Shown: piece by piece, positions 12,521 to 23,815 of the stretch
How positions within the stretch are numbered: the stretch's first letter is position 1
How the letters are laid out: each line of letters opens with the position of its first letter
Source: Leptodactylus fallax
Lineage: Eukaryota; Chordata; Amphibia; Anura; Leptodactylidae
Direction of reading: 5' to 3'
NCBI GenBank assembly: GCA_947044405.1
Contig: CAMRHE010000077.1
Span: forward strand, 5,175,501 to 5,239,500
Length of the DNA stretch: 64,000 nucleotides
Translations under genes and position numbers: made by a program
Notes under the pieces: model-generated
The model's input: only the letters and a program-made list of their open reading frames with translations
What the model was told of the DNA's origin: nothing
Databases searched by the model: none

Positions 12521-14280
12521 GAGTAACACTGTGGTGCATGTGTGGGATGTTACTGAAAGTAACTGGAAAGTATTGTACCTGCACCATCATGCATTGGCCT
12601 CTGTGAAGAGAGTGATGTCAGGGTAGCAAAGGGACTGTCAATCTAAATAAAAGGGGAGTCACAGACACCGATTATGGAGTTCCTAAGCACTTGCCATGGT
12701 GGGGACCCCCCAGTGGGTACTTGCAGTTGCCCAATAAAAATTTGCCATTGCGTTTCGATTTGGATTTTGTATTTCTGAACATCCATATCTCAACCTTTTG
12801 TCTAAGAATCTGATGTTCTGCATTACCTATTTTTATATTCCCATTAAGAGACGTAAAATGTATTTATACAAAACCAATAAACCCCTCTACACAAAATATA
12901 TATATTCTGCACTTTTGCAGTAAAAGACAAATTTCAGCCTGTCCATACAGAGATAACCCCCTCCAGTCATCATGTGGCGGCTGTGAAGATGCCAGTGCAC
13001 GTCTTGTAGTTGAAGGATCCTTGGAATCTGTCAGCGTTTGTCCTGTTGTCTCCTTCCTGGCTATGATCTTGCGTATTGCGCTTACATACACATTTCAGTT
13101 TGAACTCTTTTGACTTGATTCAATTGAACTGATAGCTGATTTTGGGATTTTCATGCCCTGGTACCTTCAGCAGAGATATGAGCCTTGTGTGACTGACAAG
13201 CATAGAGATTATAGTTGTCAGAGAGCGCTGTGTGTAGAATGGTAGGATTTAATCTTGGAATCTGCATAGTTGCACCCACCTTTCAGTTTTGATCATGATT
13301 CCTGTTATTTTTGGCTGAACATATGATACTGCAAGCTGGTTTGACTGTGTAATACTCCAATAAAGGCTTCATTTCATGGTGAATGAAACCAGTCTTTATG
13401 TAAGATGCGCAAGCCATAGACCACCCTGCAATGTATTCGCTGTAACTCTGCAGTGGTGTTCTTCTGTATTCTGATCCAGCAAACGTCCTACTGCAGAAGT
13501 GTTTAGGAGTCAAGGCACATGTTTGTTCATCTTTCAGCGCTTTTTATTTTACCCCCCAACTCTGTACATAAAAGCTGTGTACATTCATAGATGTTCTTCA
13601 TTACTTATGTACTGTAACAGTCGGTATTGTAGTGTAGCACGACATACTCAATTCTGCTTTTAGCTGTCAACTGGAGAACTTGCATCTTGAACTCTGCGGT
13701 AGGCTGCCAGCAAGTCTAATGATATTCATGATATACGTATTCCCCCGAGGTGTAAATTGAAGCCCCTGGGCCCCAGTGCAGCCTCTGTAATGAGGCATCT
13801 ACCTACCTTTTGCCATTTAGAATAGTGAGAGAGAGACCATTGGGGGCCCCCCAGAGTCCAGGGCCTGGTAGAAACTGCTACTACTGCACCCCTGCGCACT
13901 ACACACCTACCCCTGCTGTCCAGGATCCATCCACTGATCTATCCTGATGGTAGGTTATTAATCTGAGATCGGTGGGGTCTGATACCCAGCACCAGCACTG
14001 ATCAGCTGTATATGGAACCGGTTGGATGCGACTCCGTACACTGCACAGTGGCTGAACCACGCCATTACAACCCAGTTACCAGTTAATTTCATCTGCTATT
14101 GGCTCCTTACACTGTGCAAAAAGGACTTCATACACACAAGAAAGGTCGTGAGAGGGTTCATGGAAAGCTGAATGGATGGCATGTGCAGTCTGTGTCTTCC
14201 ACAGACCCTATGAATAGAGTAGACAGACAGGAACAGGACCTGTTCTATATTTTGTTTCATGATCCTATGCAAGAGACAGG

Positions 14281-14352
14281 GGAAGAGACAGCTGTGAGCA
14301 GCGTGCGGAAGCAGGGGGAAGAGTCAGCTGTGAGCAGCGTGCGGAGGGGCTT
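14281..14352 (+). repeat. 36-bp tandem duplication in the CR1 5' region
   Basis: Two copies of a unit beginning GGAAGAG(A/T)CAGCTGTGAG start at 14281 and 14317. It lies directly before the 70-bp array. Confidence 0.75.
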
Positions 14353-14360
14353 GCACAGCG

Positions 14361-14600
14361 GCAGCGGCCCAGTGCGGCCAGGAGAGAGCTGCCGGCTTAC
14401 TGCCGGGCGGCAGCACAGCGGTGAACAGCGGCAGCGGCCCAGTGCGGCCAGGAGAGAGCTGCCGGCTTACTGCCGGGCGGCAGCACAGCGGTGAACAGCG
14501 GCAGCGGCCCAGTGCGGCCAGGAGAGAGCTGCCGGCTTACTGCCGGGCGGCAGCACAGCGGTGAACAGCGGCAGCAGCCCAGTGCGGCCTACAAGGGAAG
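14361..14600 (+). repeat. 70-bp tandem array in the CR1 5' region
   Basis: Units starting GCAGCGGCCCAGTGCGGCC occur at 14361, 14431 and 14501, nearly identical, with a diverged fourth start at 14571. The unit is GC-rich with CpG sites, and 70 is not a multiple of three, so it is not coding. It is plausibly a promoter array like the 5' monomers of some LINEs. That function is inferred. Confidence 0.85.
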
Positions 14601-14689
14601 GAGCCACGGACACCCAGACCAGAACAGTGGGGCCAGGAGAGAGCTTCACGGCGGTGAGTAGCGGCCCAGCACGGCCAGAAGAGAGGAAT

Positions 14690-15706
14690 ATGGAAGAGGA
14701 GAAAACTCACATGGTAAGCTGCAGCATATGCTATATGTTTACAGATTTGCCTGACCATAAAGACAACTTCACCTGTATGAAATGCAAACTAGTGGCCCTT
14801 TTAGAAGATAAAGTGCAGAGGTTGGAAGAAAGAATAGAGACGTTGAGAGGCATCAAAGAAAGTGAGGTTTTTATTGATGAAGCAGAAGCAAGCCTCTTGA
14901 ATATAGTAAGGGAAGAAAGTATGAGAGAGCCTACAGTGGTGGAGGCTGAAGCAAACCTCCTAAATATAGTAAGGGAAGAATACTTGAGGGAACCTACAGA
15001 GGCAGATAAATGGATAGAGGTGACCAAGAGATGCAAAAGGATCACAAGGCCATCACCACTTACACAGCTAGGTAACCGATATGAAACTCTTATGCAGACT
15101 GATGAAAATGATAAGAATAATCTATCAGCAAAAGAAGAAACAAAAGTCACCCAGAGACAAGAGGGAGCAACAAGAAATAGCGTAGCGAGGAAAAAAAGAA
15201 GAGTAGTGGTTATGGGCGACTCACTGCTAAGAGGCACAGAGGCAGCTGTCTGCAGGCCAGATATAACGGCACGAGAAGTATGCTGCCTCCCAGGAGCAAA
15301 AGTTAGGGATGTGGCCGATAGGATTCCATGCCTCTTCAGCTCCAAGGATAACTACCCATTTTTGCTGATACATGTGGGTACAAACGACACGGCAAAAAAT
15401 GATTTACCAACTATTCGTAAAGACTTTCAAAATCTAGGAAAGAAAGTGAAGGAACTGGATGCGCAGGTAGTATTTTCATCAATTCTCCCAGTTGATGGTT
15501 ATGGTATCAGGAGATGGAATAAAATACTAGAGGTAAACAAGTGGCTTCGGCAGTGGTGTAGAGAGCAAGGTTTTGGATTTCTGGACCATGGAGTGAATTA
15601 CCTCTATGATGGACTCCTTGCTAGAGATGGGATACATCTCACAAAGCCTGGGAAACACATATTTGCCAGAAGACTTGCCACACTTATCAGGAGGGCTTTA
15701 AACTAG
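14690..15706 (+). CDS. CR1 ORF1 protein: zinc knuckle, coiled coil, SGNH/GDSL esterase domain
   Basis: It encodes 338 residues from the ATG at 14690. The frame is open further upstream, but only through non-ATG sequence inside the tandem repeats. Near the N-terminus CSIC...CMKC (about residues 11-33) forms a Cys4 zinc-binding pattern, followed by a charged coiled coil (EDKVQRLEERIETLRG). A 21-residue tandem duplication follows, both copies containing LLNIVREE and REPT. The C-terminal half is an SGNH hydrolase-like domain: VVVMGDSLLRG (block I), HVGTNDT (the N block) and DGIHLTKPGKH (the D-x-x-H block), so the catalytic Ser, Asn, Asp and His are all present. Esterase-containing ORF1 proteins are known from CR1 elements and are thought to bind RNA or membranes. 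The frame is intact. Confidence 0.85.
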   Translation: MEEEKTHMVSCSICYMFTDLPDHKDNFTCMKCKLVALLEDKVQRLEERIETLRGIKESEVFIDEAEASLLNIVREESMREPTVVEAEANLLNIVREEYLREPTEADKWIEVTKRCKRITRPSPLTQLGNRYETLMQTDENDKNNLSAKEETKVTQRQEGATRNSVARKKRRVVVMGDSLLRGTEAAVCRPDITAREVCCLPGAKVRDVADRIPCLFSSKDNYPFLLIHVGTNDTAKNDLPTIRKDFQNLGKKVKELDAQVVFSSILPVDGYGIRRWNKILEVNKWLRQWCREQGFGFLDHGVNYLYDGLLARDGIHLTKPGKHIFARRLATLIRRALN

Positions 15707-15717
15707 AAGAGGAGGGG

Positions 15718-18610
15718 ATGGGAAGTAAAAAGAAAGACAAGAACATGCAGCTAAAGGATATACTAAACAAGGTTACTAGATGTGGTAATGAGGACCTAAG
15801 ACAGGATACTCAGAAGGAAATTAAGAAAAAGGAAGTACCAGAGCGCAATCTGAAATGTTTTTTACACAAATGCGCAAAGCTTGGGAAATAAACAGGGAGA
15901 ATTAGAACTGATAATACAGAAGGAAAAATATGTCATTGGTATTACAGAAACTTGGTGGAACGATAAGCATGATTGGAATATACAGATGGAAGGATACAAC
16001 TTATTCAAAAAAAATAGAACTAATAAAAGAGGGGGAGGAGTTGCATTGCATGTTAAAAAAGATCACATTTCCACGGAAATCACAGTTTTACAAAATGATA
16101 ACTTATTGGAAAATATTTGGGTAACAATTCAGGGGAAAAACAATGATAAGGACATCATAATAGGTGTTTATTATAGACCACCAGGACAGACAGAGGACAG
16201 GGATGAGATTTTTTCACAGCAAATGACCACGCTTTCGAAGAAATTTGAAATTGTTATCATGGGAGACTTTAATTACCCAGATATTCATTGGGAAACTCAC
16301 ACAGCTACGAGTAAAAGCTCTATCAAATTTTTATCCTCTCTAGCAGACAATTTCATTGCCCAGTTAGTAGAAGAAAACACAAGAGGAACATCCATTCTGG
16401 ACCTAGTTTTAACTAATAAGGAGGACATGGTTAAGGAATTAAGGGTAGCAGGGACATTGGGATTCAGCGACCATGCTATACTCGAGTTTGGGGTTGTAAG
16501 AAGAAGAAGACCTGAGAAGACAAAGACTAGAAGACTCAATTTTAGTAGGGCAGATTTTAGGGGCCTAAAGGTAAGGGTTAGTAGAATTCCATGGCGAAAA
16601 TTACTTAAGCACAAAAATGCACATGAGGGGTGGGAAATTTTCCGTAGGGAAATCATTAATGCACAGGAACTAACAATACCTAGAAGCAAGAAAAATGGGA
16701 ATCACCTAAAAACTCCAGGATGGATGACCAAAAAATTACATAACCTACTAAAAAAGAAAAAGGAAACTTACAACAAGTGGAAGATGGGAGCTATATCTAA
16801 GGGAGAGTATACAGCAGTTTGCAGACTCTGCAAGATAAGCATTAAAAAAGTCAAGGCTGAATACGAATTGAAGCTTGCAAAAGAAGTTAAGAGTAATGTA
16901 AAAGGTTTTTGGGGATATGTTAAGAGCAAAAGAAAAGTGAAGGAAACCATTGGAGTCCTAAAGAACGAAAAGGGTGAAAAAGTTAACATGGTGGATCAGC
17001 AAGTGGAGTTACTAAATTCATATTTTGTATCCGTCTTCTCCCAAGAAATGGATGGAAATATCAACATTAATGGTGATAGTGATGAGGGGAATGAGGACTC
17101 CAAGCTGATTATAAGTGAAGGTTTGGTAAGAGAACATTTAGCTAAGATTAAGGAAACCAAGTCCCCAGGACCGGATGATTTACACCCTAGAGTTTTAAAA
17201 GAATTAGCAGAGGAAATAACAGAACCCCTTGCAATAATCTTTAATAAGTCATGGGAGACAGGAGTGGTCCCTCTAGATTGGAAAAGGGCAAATGTGGTCC
17301 CCATCTACAAAAAGGGGAATAGGGACGACCCAGGAAATTATAGGCCGGTAAGTCTGACCTCGATAGTAGGAAAAATCTTTGAACAAATCGTTAAAGAACA
17401 TTTAATTAGGTACCTGGATGGGAAGGCTTTAATTAATCAAAGCCAGCACGGCTTTATGCCTAATAAATCTTGCCAGACTAATCTTATTTCCTTCTATAAT
17501 AAAGTCACTGAATGGTTGGACCAGGGGAATGCAGTGGACATAGTATATCTTGACTTTAGTAAGGCCTTTGATAAAGTATCACATAACATTCTTATTGAAA
17601 AAATGATCAAGTATGGCTTTGATAAAATATCAGTGAGGTGGGTTCACAATTGGCTTAATGATCGGGCACAACGAGTAATTCTAAATGGCTATACATCAAA
17701 CTGGAAGAAAGTAAAAAGCGGGGTGCCGCAGGGCTCTGTCCTGGGCCCAGTACTTTTTAATATTTTTATAAATGATCTGGATGATGGGGCTAATGGGGAA
17801 CTAATAAAATTTGCAGATGATACAAAGATAGGAGGAATGGCCAACACTAGAGAGGAGAGAGAGTGCATCCAAAAGGACTTAGACACACTGGAACAATGGG
17901 CTGAGGTGAACAAAATGGTATTCAACAGGGACAAATGCAAAGTTCTACATCTGGGTAACAGAAATGCAAGAAGCATATATAGTATGGGAGGAATAGTACT
18001 AAGTGAGAGTACAGGGGAAAAGGATCTGGGCATAATAATAGATCGCAAACTCAACATGAGTCAACAGTGCGGTGCGGTGGCTAAAAAGGCTAACCAAATT
18101 CTAGGATGTATCAAGACGAGCATTGTAGCTAGATCAAGAGAGGTAATTATTCCGCTGTACTCTGCCCTGGTCAGACCCCACCTGGAATACTGTGTACAGT
18201 TCTGGGCGCCCCAGTTTAAGAAAGACATCGATTCATTGGAGCAGGTCCAGAGAAGAGCAACCAAAATGGTGGAAGGTCTACAAACCATGTCCTACGAGGA
18301 GAGGCTAAAAGAATTGGGACTGCTTAGTTTGCAGAAGAGAAGGCTAAGGGGAGACTTAATAGCGGTATTTAAATATCTGAAAGGTTGTCACAGTGCAGAG
18401 GGATCTAACCTTTTCTCATTAGCAGAAGGAAGCACGAGAAGTAATGGGATGAAACTAAGGGGAAGGAGATTCAGATTAGACATTAGGAAAAACTTTCTAA
18501 CAGTAAGGGTAGTGAGAGAGTGGAATAGGCTGCCACGGGAGGTGGTGAGTTCTTCATCAATTGAAATCTTCAAGCGGAAACTGGATAGGTATATAGCTGG
18601 GATGTTTTAG
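15718..18610 (+). pseudogene. CR1 ORF2: AP-endonuclease and reverse transcriptase, one frameshift
   Basis: The likely start is the ATG at 15718 (MGSKKKDKN...), 11 bases after ORF1. That frame runs to the T6 run at 15858-15863, where one extra T shifts it. The main frame is then open without a break from 15854 to 18610, over 900 codons. Numbering from 15881, the endonuclease shows ITETWW (21-26), GDFN (128-131) and SDHA (196-199). The reverse transcriptase shows LDFSKAFD (first Asp near 558), GVPQGSVLGP (614 on) and FADD (644-647). The C-terminus carries the CR1-type block RPHLEYC and QRRATKM. All visible catalytic motifs are intact. The break falls before the first endonuclease strand (YTNAQSLGNK), so full-length protein would not be made from this copy as read. 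A sequencing error in the homopolymer cannot be excluded. Confidence 0.88.
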
Positions 18611-21600
18611 GAATTCCTGCTTTTGCAGGGGGTTGGACTCGATGGCCCTTGAGGTCCCTTCCAACTCAAACAAACAAACAAACAAACAAACAAACCTCTA
18701 CATGGATCTGTAGAAAATAGAGCCTGGGGCAATAGCAATGAATGGGTCCACCTACTAACCGCTATTATGGATCTATAATAACAGCATAGGGCCTTATAGC
18801 TGATCGGGTGCACATGTGTGGACAGATCCACAGAAGGGTTAGTCGTCTTGTTATTTATTGGGGTTCATCCTTGAGTTTTCCATTCTGAATATAAAGAAAG
18901 CTGTAGATTTTAACATCTATAGCACTCGTATTCTGCAAAGGTTTTTTTCTGCAGTATGTGAATAGTGTATGAAGGACCTCCCTTGCATTGGATGTGGACT
19001 CTCTACAGATTCGATGAGGTTCTGGGCGTGTAATCTGTGCTGTGATATTCATCGAATTCTGCCTATGTGAACAATAGCCTAAAGGAAAGATAAACATCAT
19101 AACAAATCGCTTCATGAGGACAGAGACACAAATGGCAATTATAGATACAAAATCTATACATTATTATTCTCTTCAGGTTAAATAAAAATGGAGCAGTTAT
19201 AGCAAGAAGATAATCTGGTGAATATTCTCCAGCAAAACCTCGCTGTAGTTACAGCATTTCATTAACTGAAGGTAGCCCAAAGCGATCGCCCTCTCTTAAA
19301 AGCCATGACTGTCTGCATCAGATAATTTTAGCAACTCAGCCACTGATCTCTGCTAGAGGCTAGCGCAATGAATACATCCCATTACTATTCTCTTTCATTA
19401 ACTGTAGATTGCACATGAGAAAATTAGGAAGGGAAACATTCAATGTCCGAATGTTCCATTTGTTCTTTCCTTCGGCTAGACCAAGCTTACAAACAATGGA
19501 CTTATTATTTATTTATTTATTTTTCTTAATAACAAACTTGGTGTGTGTATATATAACAGAAGTAACCCTTTTATATTACTGTAAGTTTGCAGATATATTT
19601 TAGTATTTTCTAAATAATTATGAAATGTTAAAAATCAATGATCTATTAGGGTATGTTCACAAGGCGGAATTTTCCGCTTGGAATCTGCCTCTCATTGTGT
19701 TCAGTGGGAGGCAGAGATCGCAACTGGATTCTGAATAAATAAGCTCGATATTGCTGCGGACTCTGCGGCTCCGAGACTCCCCCTCTGATTGGGTCCATTC
19801 AGCAGAAAGCTGTAACAGAATACCTATGCCCTATATCAGCATCCCGTTGCGGCTAGATCGTGGCCAAATATGCAGTGGCAGAAAATGAAGAGGAATTCTG
19901 CTTCATTTCCCATCATGAAAATGTACTCTTGGGGGTTGTTCACATCACATTTTGATCATCAGGATCATCAATGACTTCTCCAGATTGGTCAAGGGTCCGA
20001 CATCTGAACCCTTTAACTGATCAGCTGATGCAGCTGCCAGAAGCCATATACAAGTATACAGCCGGAAGAAGCACTGCTCCTATTCAAGTAAATGAGAGCG
20101 GGGCTGCAGTTTCATGCGCCACCACTACAGTGTATGACATTGTCTCCAGCAGTCGAATAGTTAAATGGAGAGTCAGCATACGATTGTCTGCTCCTTCATA
20201 CAAACTGGAGGCCCTCATTCTTGTAGTCAGAGGACATCTCAGTGGTCGGACCACTGCTGAACTCGCCCTGTCCTGTAGAAAGGTTATGGAATTCAATGCT
20301 GGGATAGCCCCTAATTCCATGACCGAAAACCATGTGATTTGCCTGATGGCGCAGGGCACATGCTGCAGACCAGGTTATGTTTAATCCACTCTATAGTTAT
20401 AATTTACAATATTGAGTCTTTTCTCCATAAATCTCCATAATAGGGGTTGTTGTTGTGATGAGGTTAAGCAGGCCATCTGATCCACCCGGCTCTCCTTATA
20501 CCTGCATTGTCTTCCAGTGCTCTCTTTATTTCCTGGATAATGGGCTCTTGATGGGGACACACGGTTCACCAAATGTGAATGGAGCTGATGATGTTTGCAT
20601 TGTTTTTCTGAAATGCTTTTCACTCGACTTCTAGCGTTCAGCTTTGCTACACTGTACAGACAAGCAGAACATTTTCCCTAGGAACACAATATCTATTTAC
20701 TGCTGCTGTTGAAATAGCCCACAAAGCTATTTGGCTACTTTAGGCTCAGTGCACACTGCTCGCAGCATGTGTGTTAGATGTATCCACTGGCTTTATTCAC
20801 CTGATGGAGGCCTGAGATTGTCCCTTTTAACTCCAGGTGGTATGTATTAGCATACAATTCCCACAGCATTCTATAGGAAAGTGCTGAACGTTCCTGTAAA
20901 GTGAACTGCTGCAAAAATAAATATACCATGTGGTATACATTTGTTTACAACAGGGCCCTTTTGAGGATGCATGTAACAGTATGCCTGTACAGTGGAGTAC
21001 GTCAGATTTATACCGTAATGGAAAGCTTGACTGCACAGTTCACAAGCTTAAAGTCCAATGTACATGGTATGGTGTTGTGTAACGCCAGCGGCTTGTACTT
21101 TCAAGCCCCATCGTGCCAGTCCTTCCTTTCTTCGACTCTGCTGCAGTTGCCTTGCTGTGTCTGAAAATGCCATCACATGTGCCAGAGTTTTCTTCTTGAA
21201 ATCCCCTTTTGTTTCTGGTTATAAAAGGCATCTTCTATCGCAGTACATAGTTTGCTAGTTCCTGCAAAGATGTCTTTACTTACTGTTACATTTGCCTACC
21301 TGTATTCGACCCTGACTTGTTACGTAACACTGTTCCTCCTACCTGGTGCCTGTTCGGTTGATAATGACTGTCTGACCCCAACTTGGCCTCCAAACTTGCC
21401 TTTGAGCATACTCTGCTAGCCCTGACCTGGGCCATAACTGACTACTCTCCTACCTGATCTTTCAGTGCTGCTCCCGGGTGTCTCCCGACCCTCCTGTGTC
21501 ACCCATCACCTACAGTAAAGGTAGATACCGGGTGGACTTACTTAGTCAGTGCCCTCAGGAGTAGCCCAAAGCCAAACCAGTTAGGTGTCCCACTATCTCC

Positions 21601-21725
21601 ACACCCTCTGTGCATCAGATCCACCAGTCAAATGATAATTTGATTGTTTATTGTTGGTCCCATCATTTAAATGGGCATAAAAATCATTTGTTGGCTGCAC
21701 ATATCCTGTGGTGCCCACAATAATG

Positions 21726-22114
21726 TTAAAGGGTTTGTACCAAATTTTTAAATTATTCCCTATCAATATGACAGGGGAAAACTTCATGATCGGAGGAGGT
21801 CCGAATGTTGTAACCGTCATTGATCCTAAAAATGGGGTCCTGTTCCCCTATTCTAATGCAGCAAATGGCCAAGCATGCACCCTGCCTCTTCATTCTCTAT
21901 GGGACCTCTGAAGGTACCTGAGCACTGTACTTGGCTATCTCTGGTGCTCCAGTAGAGAATGAATGGTGCATTGGAGCACATGTTTGGCCTGCCGCTCCAT
22001 CAGGATGGGGGAACCAGACCCCCCCCCCCATACTCAGTTAATAAGGCTCCCACCAATCATTAAGTTATCCCCTATTGACGGGGTATAACTTCAGAACTTG
22101 GTACCGCCCTTTAA
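21726..22114. mobile_element. TTAAAGGG-ended foldback MITE
   Basis: It starts TTAAAGGGTTTGTACC and ends GGTACCGCCCTTTAA, with inverted inner blocks (CCCTATCAATATGACAGGGG against CCCCTATTGACGGGG). It is 389 bp and non-coding. The 67-residue frame inside is incidental. Confidence 0.65.
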
Positions 22115-23518
22115 GTGTATAGGAGGAGTAGACATCACATGAATGACCATACCACCCATTGGTGATAGCTGCAGCATTGAGGGTGCTGTCATACATGGCG
22201 GCTCTGACCATACGCCAGGCCACTATGGGCCGCTGCTGTTTTCACATAACCACTACATGTTTCCCTTTATCAGTGGCTACTTGTTACTGTCCACTGCTGG
22301 ATGGAGGGCTACCATGTGGCCAGTTACAAGTTACAGCCAAAAATTAATAAGTGCTTTACTCTGTGGATCATGTCACTTGCTGTCCGGTCTTTGTTGGTTT
22401 TGGCATGTAAGCACATATTTTCTAGCTTTCCTTAGTGTTGCTTTAATGTCTTTTATAACAATTTGCAAACACTTCTCAGCCAGTGCTGTAAACACAGACA
22501 AGATGAAGTCACTTGAGGCATTCCTACTGCTCATAAAGCACATCGCTATTTCCAGCTGGGGGGTTATCTTGTGGCTTTCCTCCCTCCCACAATGATTTAG
22601 CCATGCACACTCGGTGGCCCCTGCCAGCAGTCTGCATCTCTGCTCAGCTTTGCCAAGCTTCCCCTTCATATTTCACAGCTTATATGAACTGTGCGTGCCT
22701 TTCATTACCCAACTATCAGAGGTTTTCCATATCTCTTCAGGCACACGCTGCAGCTGTTGGGGGCTGGACCATCTGAACGCGGCACAATCATTGCTAAGAG
22801 ATCCCACATGCCTGCGGTTTTCCTTGGGTCACCATATCTGTATGAGCAATGCAACCTTCCTCTGCTAGTGATATGTCCCTTCTATTACGGTATCAGCAGG
22901 TGACGCGGTGGATTCCAGCTCTTTGCACTATTTCTTCCTTCTGCCTGTGAGGATATGGCTCATTTTCCATCTTGCCTTTGGTCATTTGCACTAAGAAAAT
23001 TAATGAGTGGCAGAGTCATCGCTGAGAAGGCTGATTAAAGAAAGCAACTTCTTAAGATGTTTCTACAGAGAAGAATCATTCACTGAGGGGTCTTGCTTTT
23101 AGCCGGAGAGCGAGTCATTCATTTTAGTGAAATTGCTCATAACTTCTGTTTTCTTTCACTTTTATCTTAATTAACTGGGAAGTAATAAGAGAAGATACTC
23201 ACAATAATTATCAAGTCAGACAACTTTTCCTTCCTTTCTTAGCCGGAGAGCTGCGGTACTTTCAGCTCTTGACCCACATTATTCAGGGCCCCTCTGCCTG
23301 AATCCTTATGATTAATTGCTTGTGATACTTTAATCCTTTCTGTAATAGAAATTAACTCTCTATGCTCTGGCTTGCTGATAAGACTTTCACATATACATAT
23401 ACATAGCGGCGTCGCAAGGCTGCAGTGTAAAACATGGTGGAGGAATACAGCAGCAGATTAACAAGACTAGGTGGCAGGGCTGTGGAGTTGGAGTTGTCCA
23501 CTACATAAAACTGATAGA

Positions 23519-23815
23519 GGCTGAGGCCCTACATAGCGAGCTGCAGCCAAAAAGCGCTGCAGTTTCTCTGCAGACCTTCTGCCTTTATTATACCTATTTG
23601 GAAGATGCCAGCCTTTCCGTCGGTATAATTGGCATGCTGCGATTTACAAAAACGTGAGTGTTTTTGAAAAAACTGCTTTTCCGCTGCGGATTTTTTTTCT
23701 GCAATGTGTGGATGTGATTAGCCAGAATCCTATCCACTTTGCAGGTAATGTAAAATGCAGCGTTTTTTTGCTGCAGCGTTTCCGCCGGGGTGACAATGCT
23801 GTCCGTGGGGCCACA
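23519..23815. mobile_element. Harbinger-like MITE, family C
   Basis: It starts AGGCTGAGGCCCTAC and runs to GTCCGTGGGGCC. Inner blocks shared with 46222-46465 and 54024-54392 include ATTATACCTAT, ACATGCTGCGATTTAC (here GCATGCTGCGATTTAC) and CTGCAATGTGTGGATG. Confidence 0.65.

Larger units (their letters stand above)
1..14269. other. Upstream non-coding tract with scattered repeats
   Basis: No exon could be supported here. It holds the MITEs and LINE fragment listed separately, several poly(T) tracts (for example 2709-2729, 5061-5084, 9313-9338) and unremarkable AT-rich DNA. The block at 7370-7740 is free of recognisable repeat ends and could be unique or conserved sequence. If SLX9 begins upstream of the window, the whole tract is its 5' intron. 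Confidence 0.5.
14270..18695 (+). mobile_element. Nearly full-length CR1-clade LINE
   Basis: A non-LTR retrotransposon of about 4.4 kb has a GC-rich 5' region of tandem repeats, ORF1 (14690-15706), an 11-base spacer and ORF2 (15718-18610, with one frameshift). Its short 3' UTR contains GGTTGGACTCGATGGCCC and CTTCCAACTC, a layout familiar from CR1 3' ends. It ends in a (CAAA)n tail at 18666-18695 rather than the avian octamer. The 5' border is approximate, set where GC-rich repeats give way to AT-rich flank. No target duplication was identified, as is common for CR1. Near-intact frames suggest a fairly recent insertion. Confidence 0.85.

Noticed and set aside
14281..14680. CpG island promoter of a host gene, or a CRISPR-like array
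   Set aside because: The GC-rich repeats belong to the CR1 5' region. Units are contiguous without spacers, and the genome is eukaryotic.
14731..15345. 204-residue minus-strand frame
   Set aside because: It is the shadow of CR1 ORF1, with no recognisable features.
15858..15864. T-TTT-TTA as a programmed -1 frameshift site in CR1 ORF2
   Set aside because: The heptamer fits, but a -1 slip leads to the wrong frame. The extra T would need a +1 shift.
19971..20384. 137-residue frame as a gene
   Set aside because: It overlaps repeat-like sequence on both strands and shows no domain.
22143..22595. 150-residue frame as a gene
   Set aside because: No motif, a chance-like composition, and it starts beside a MITE.
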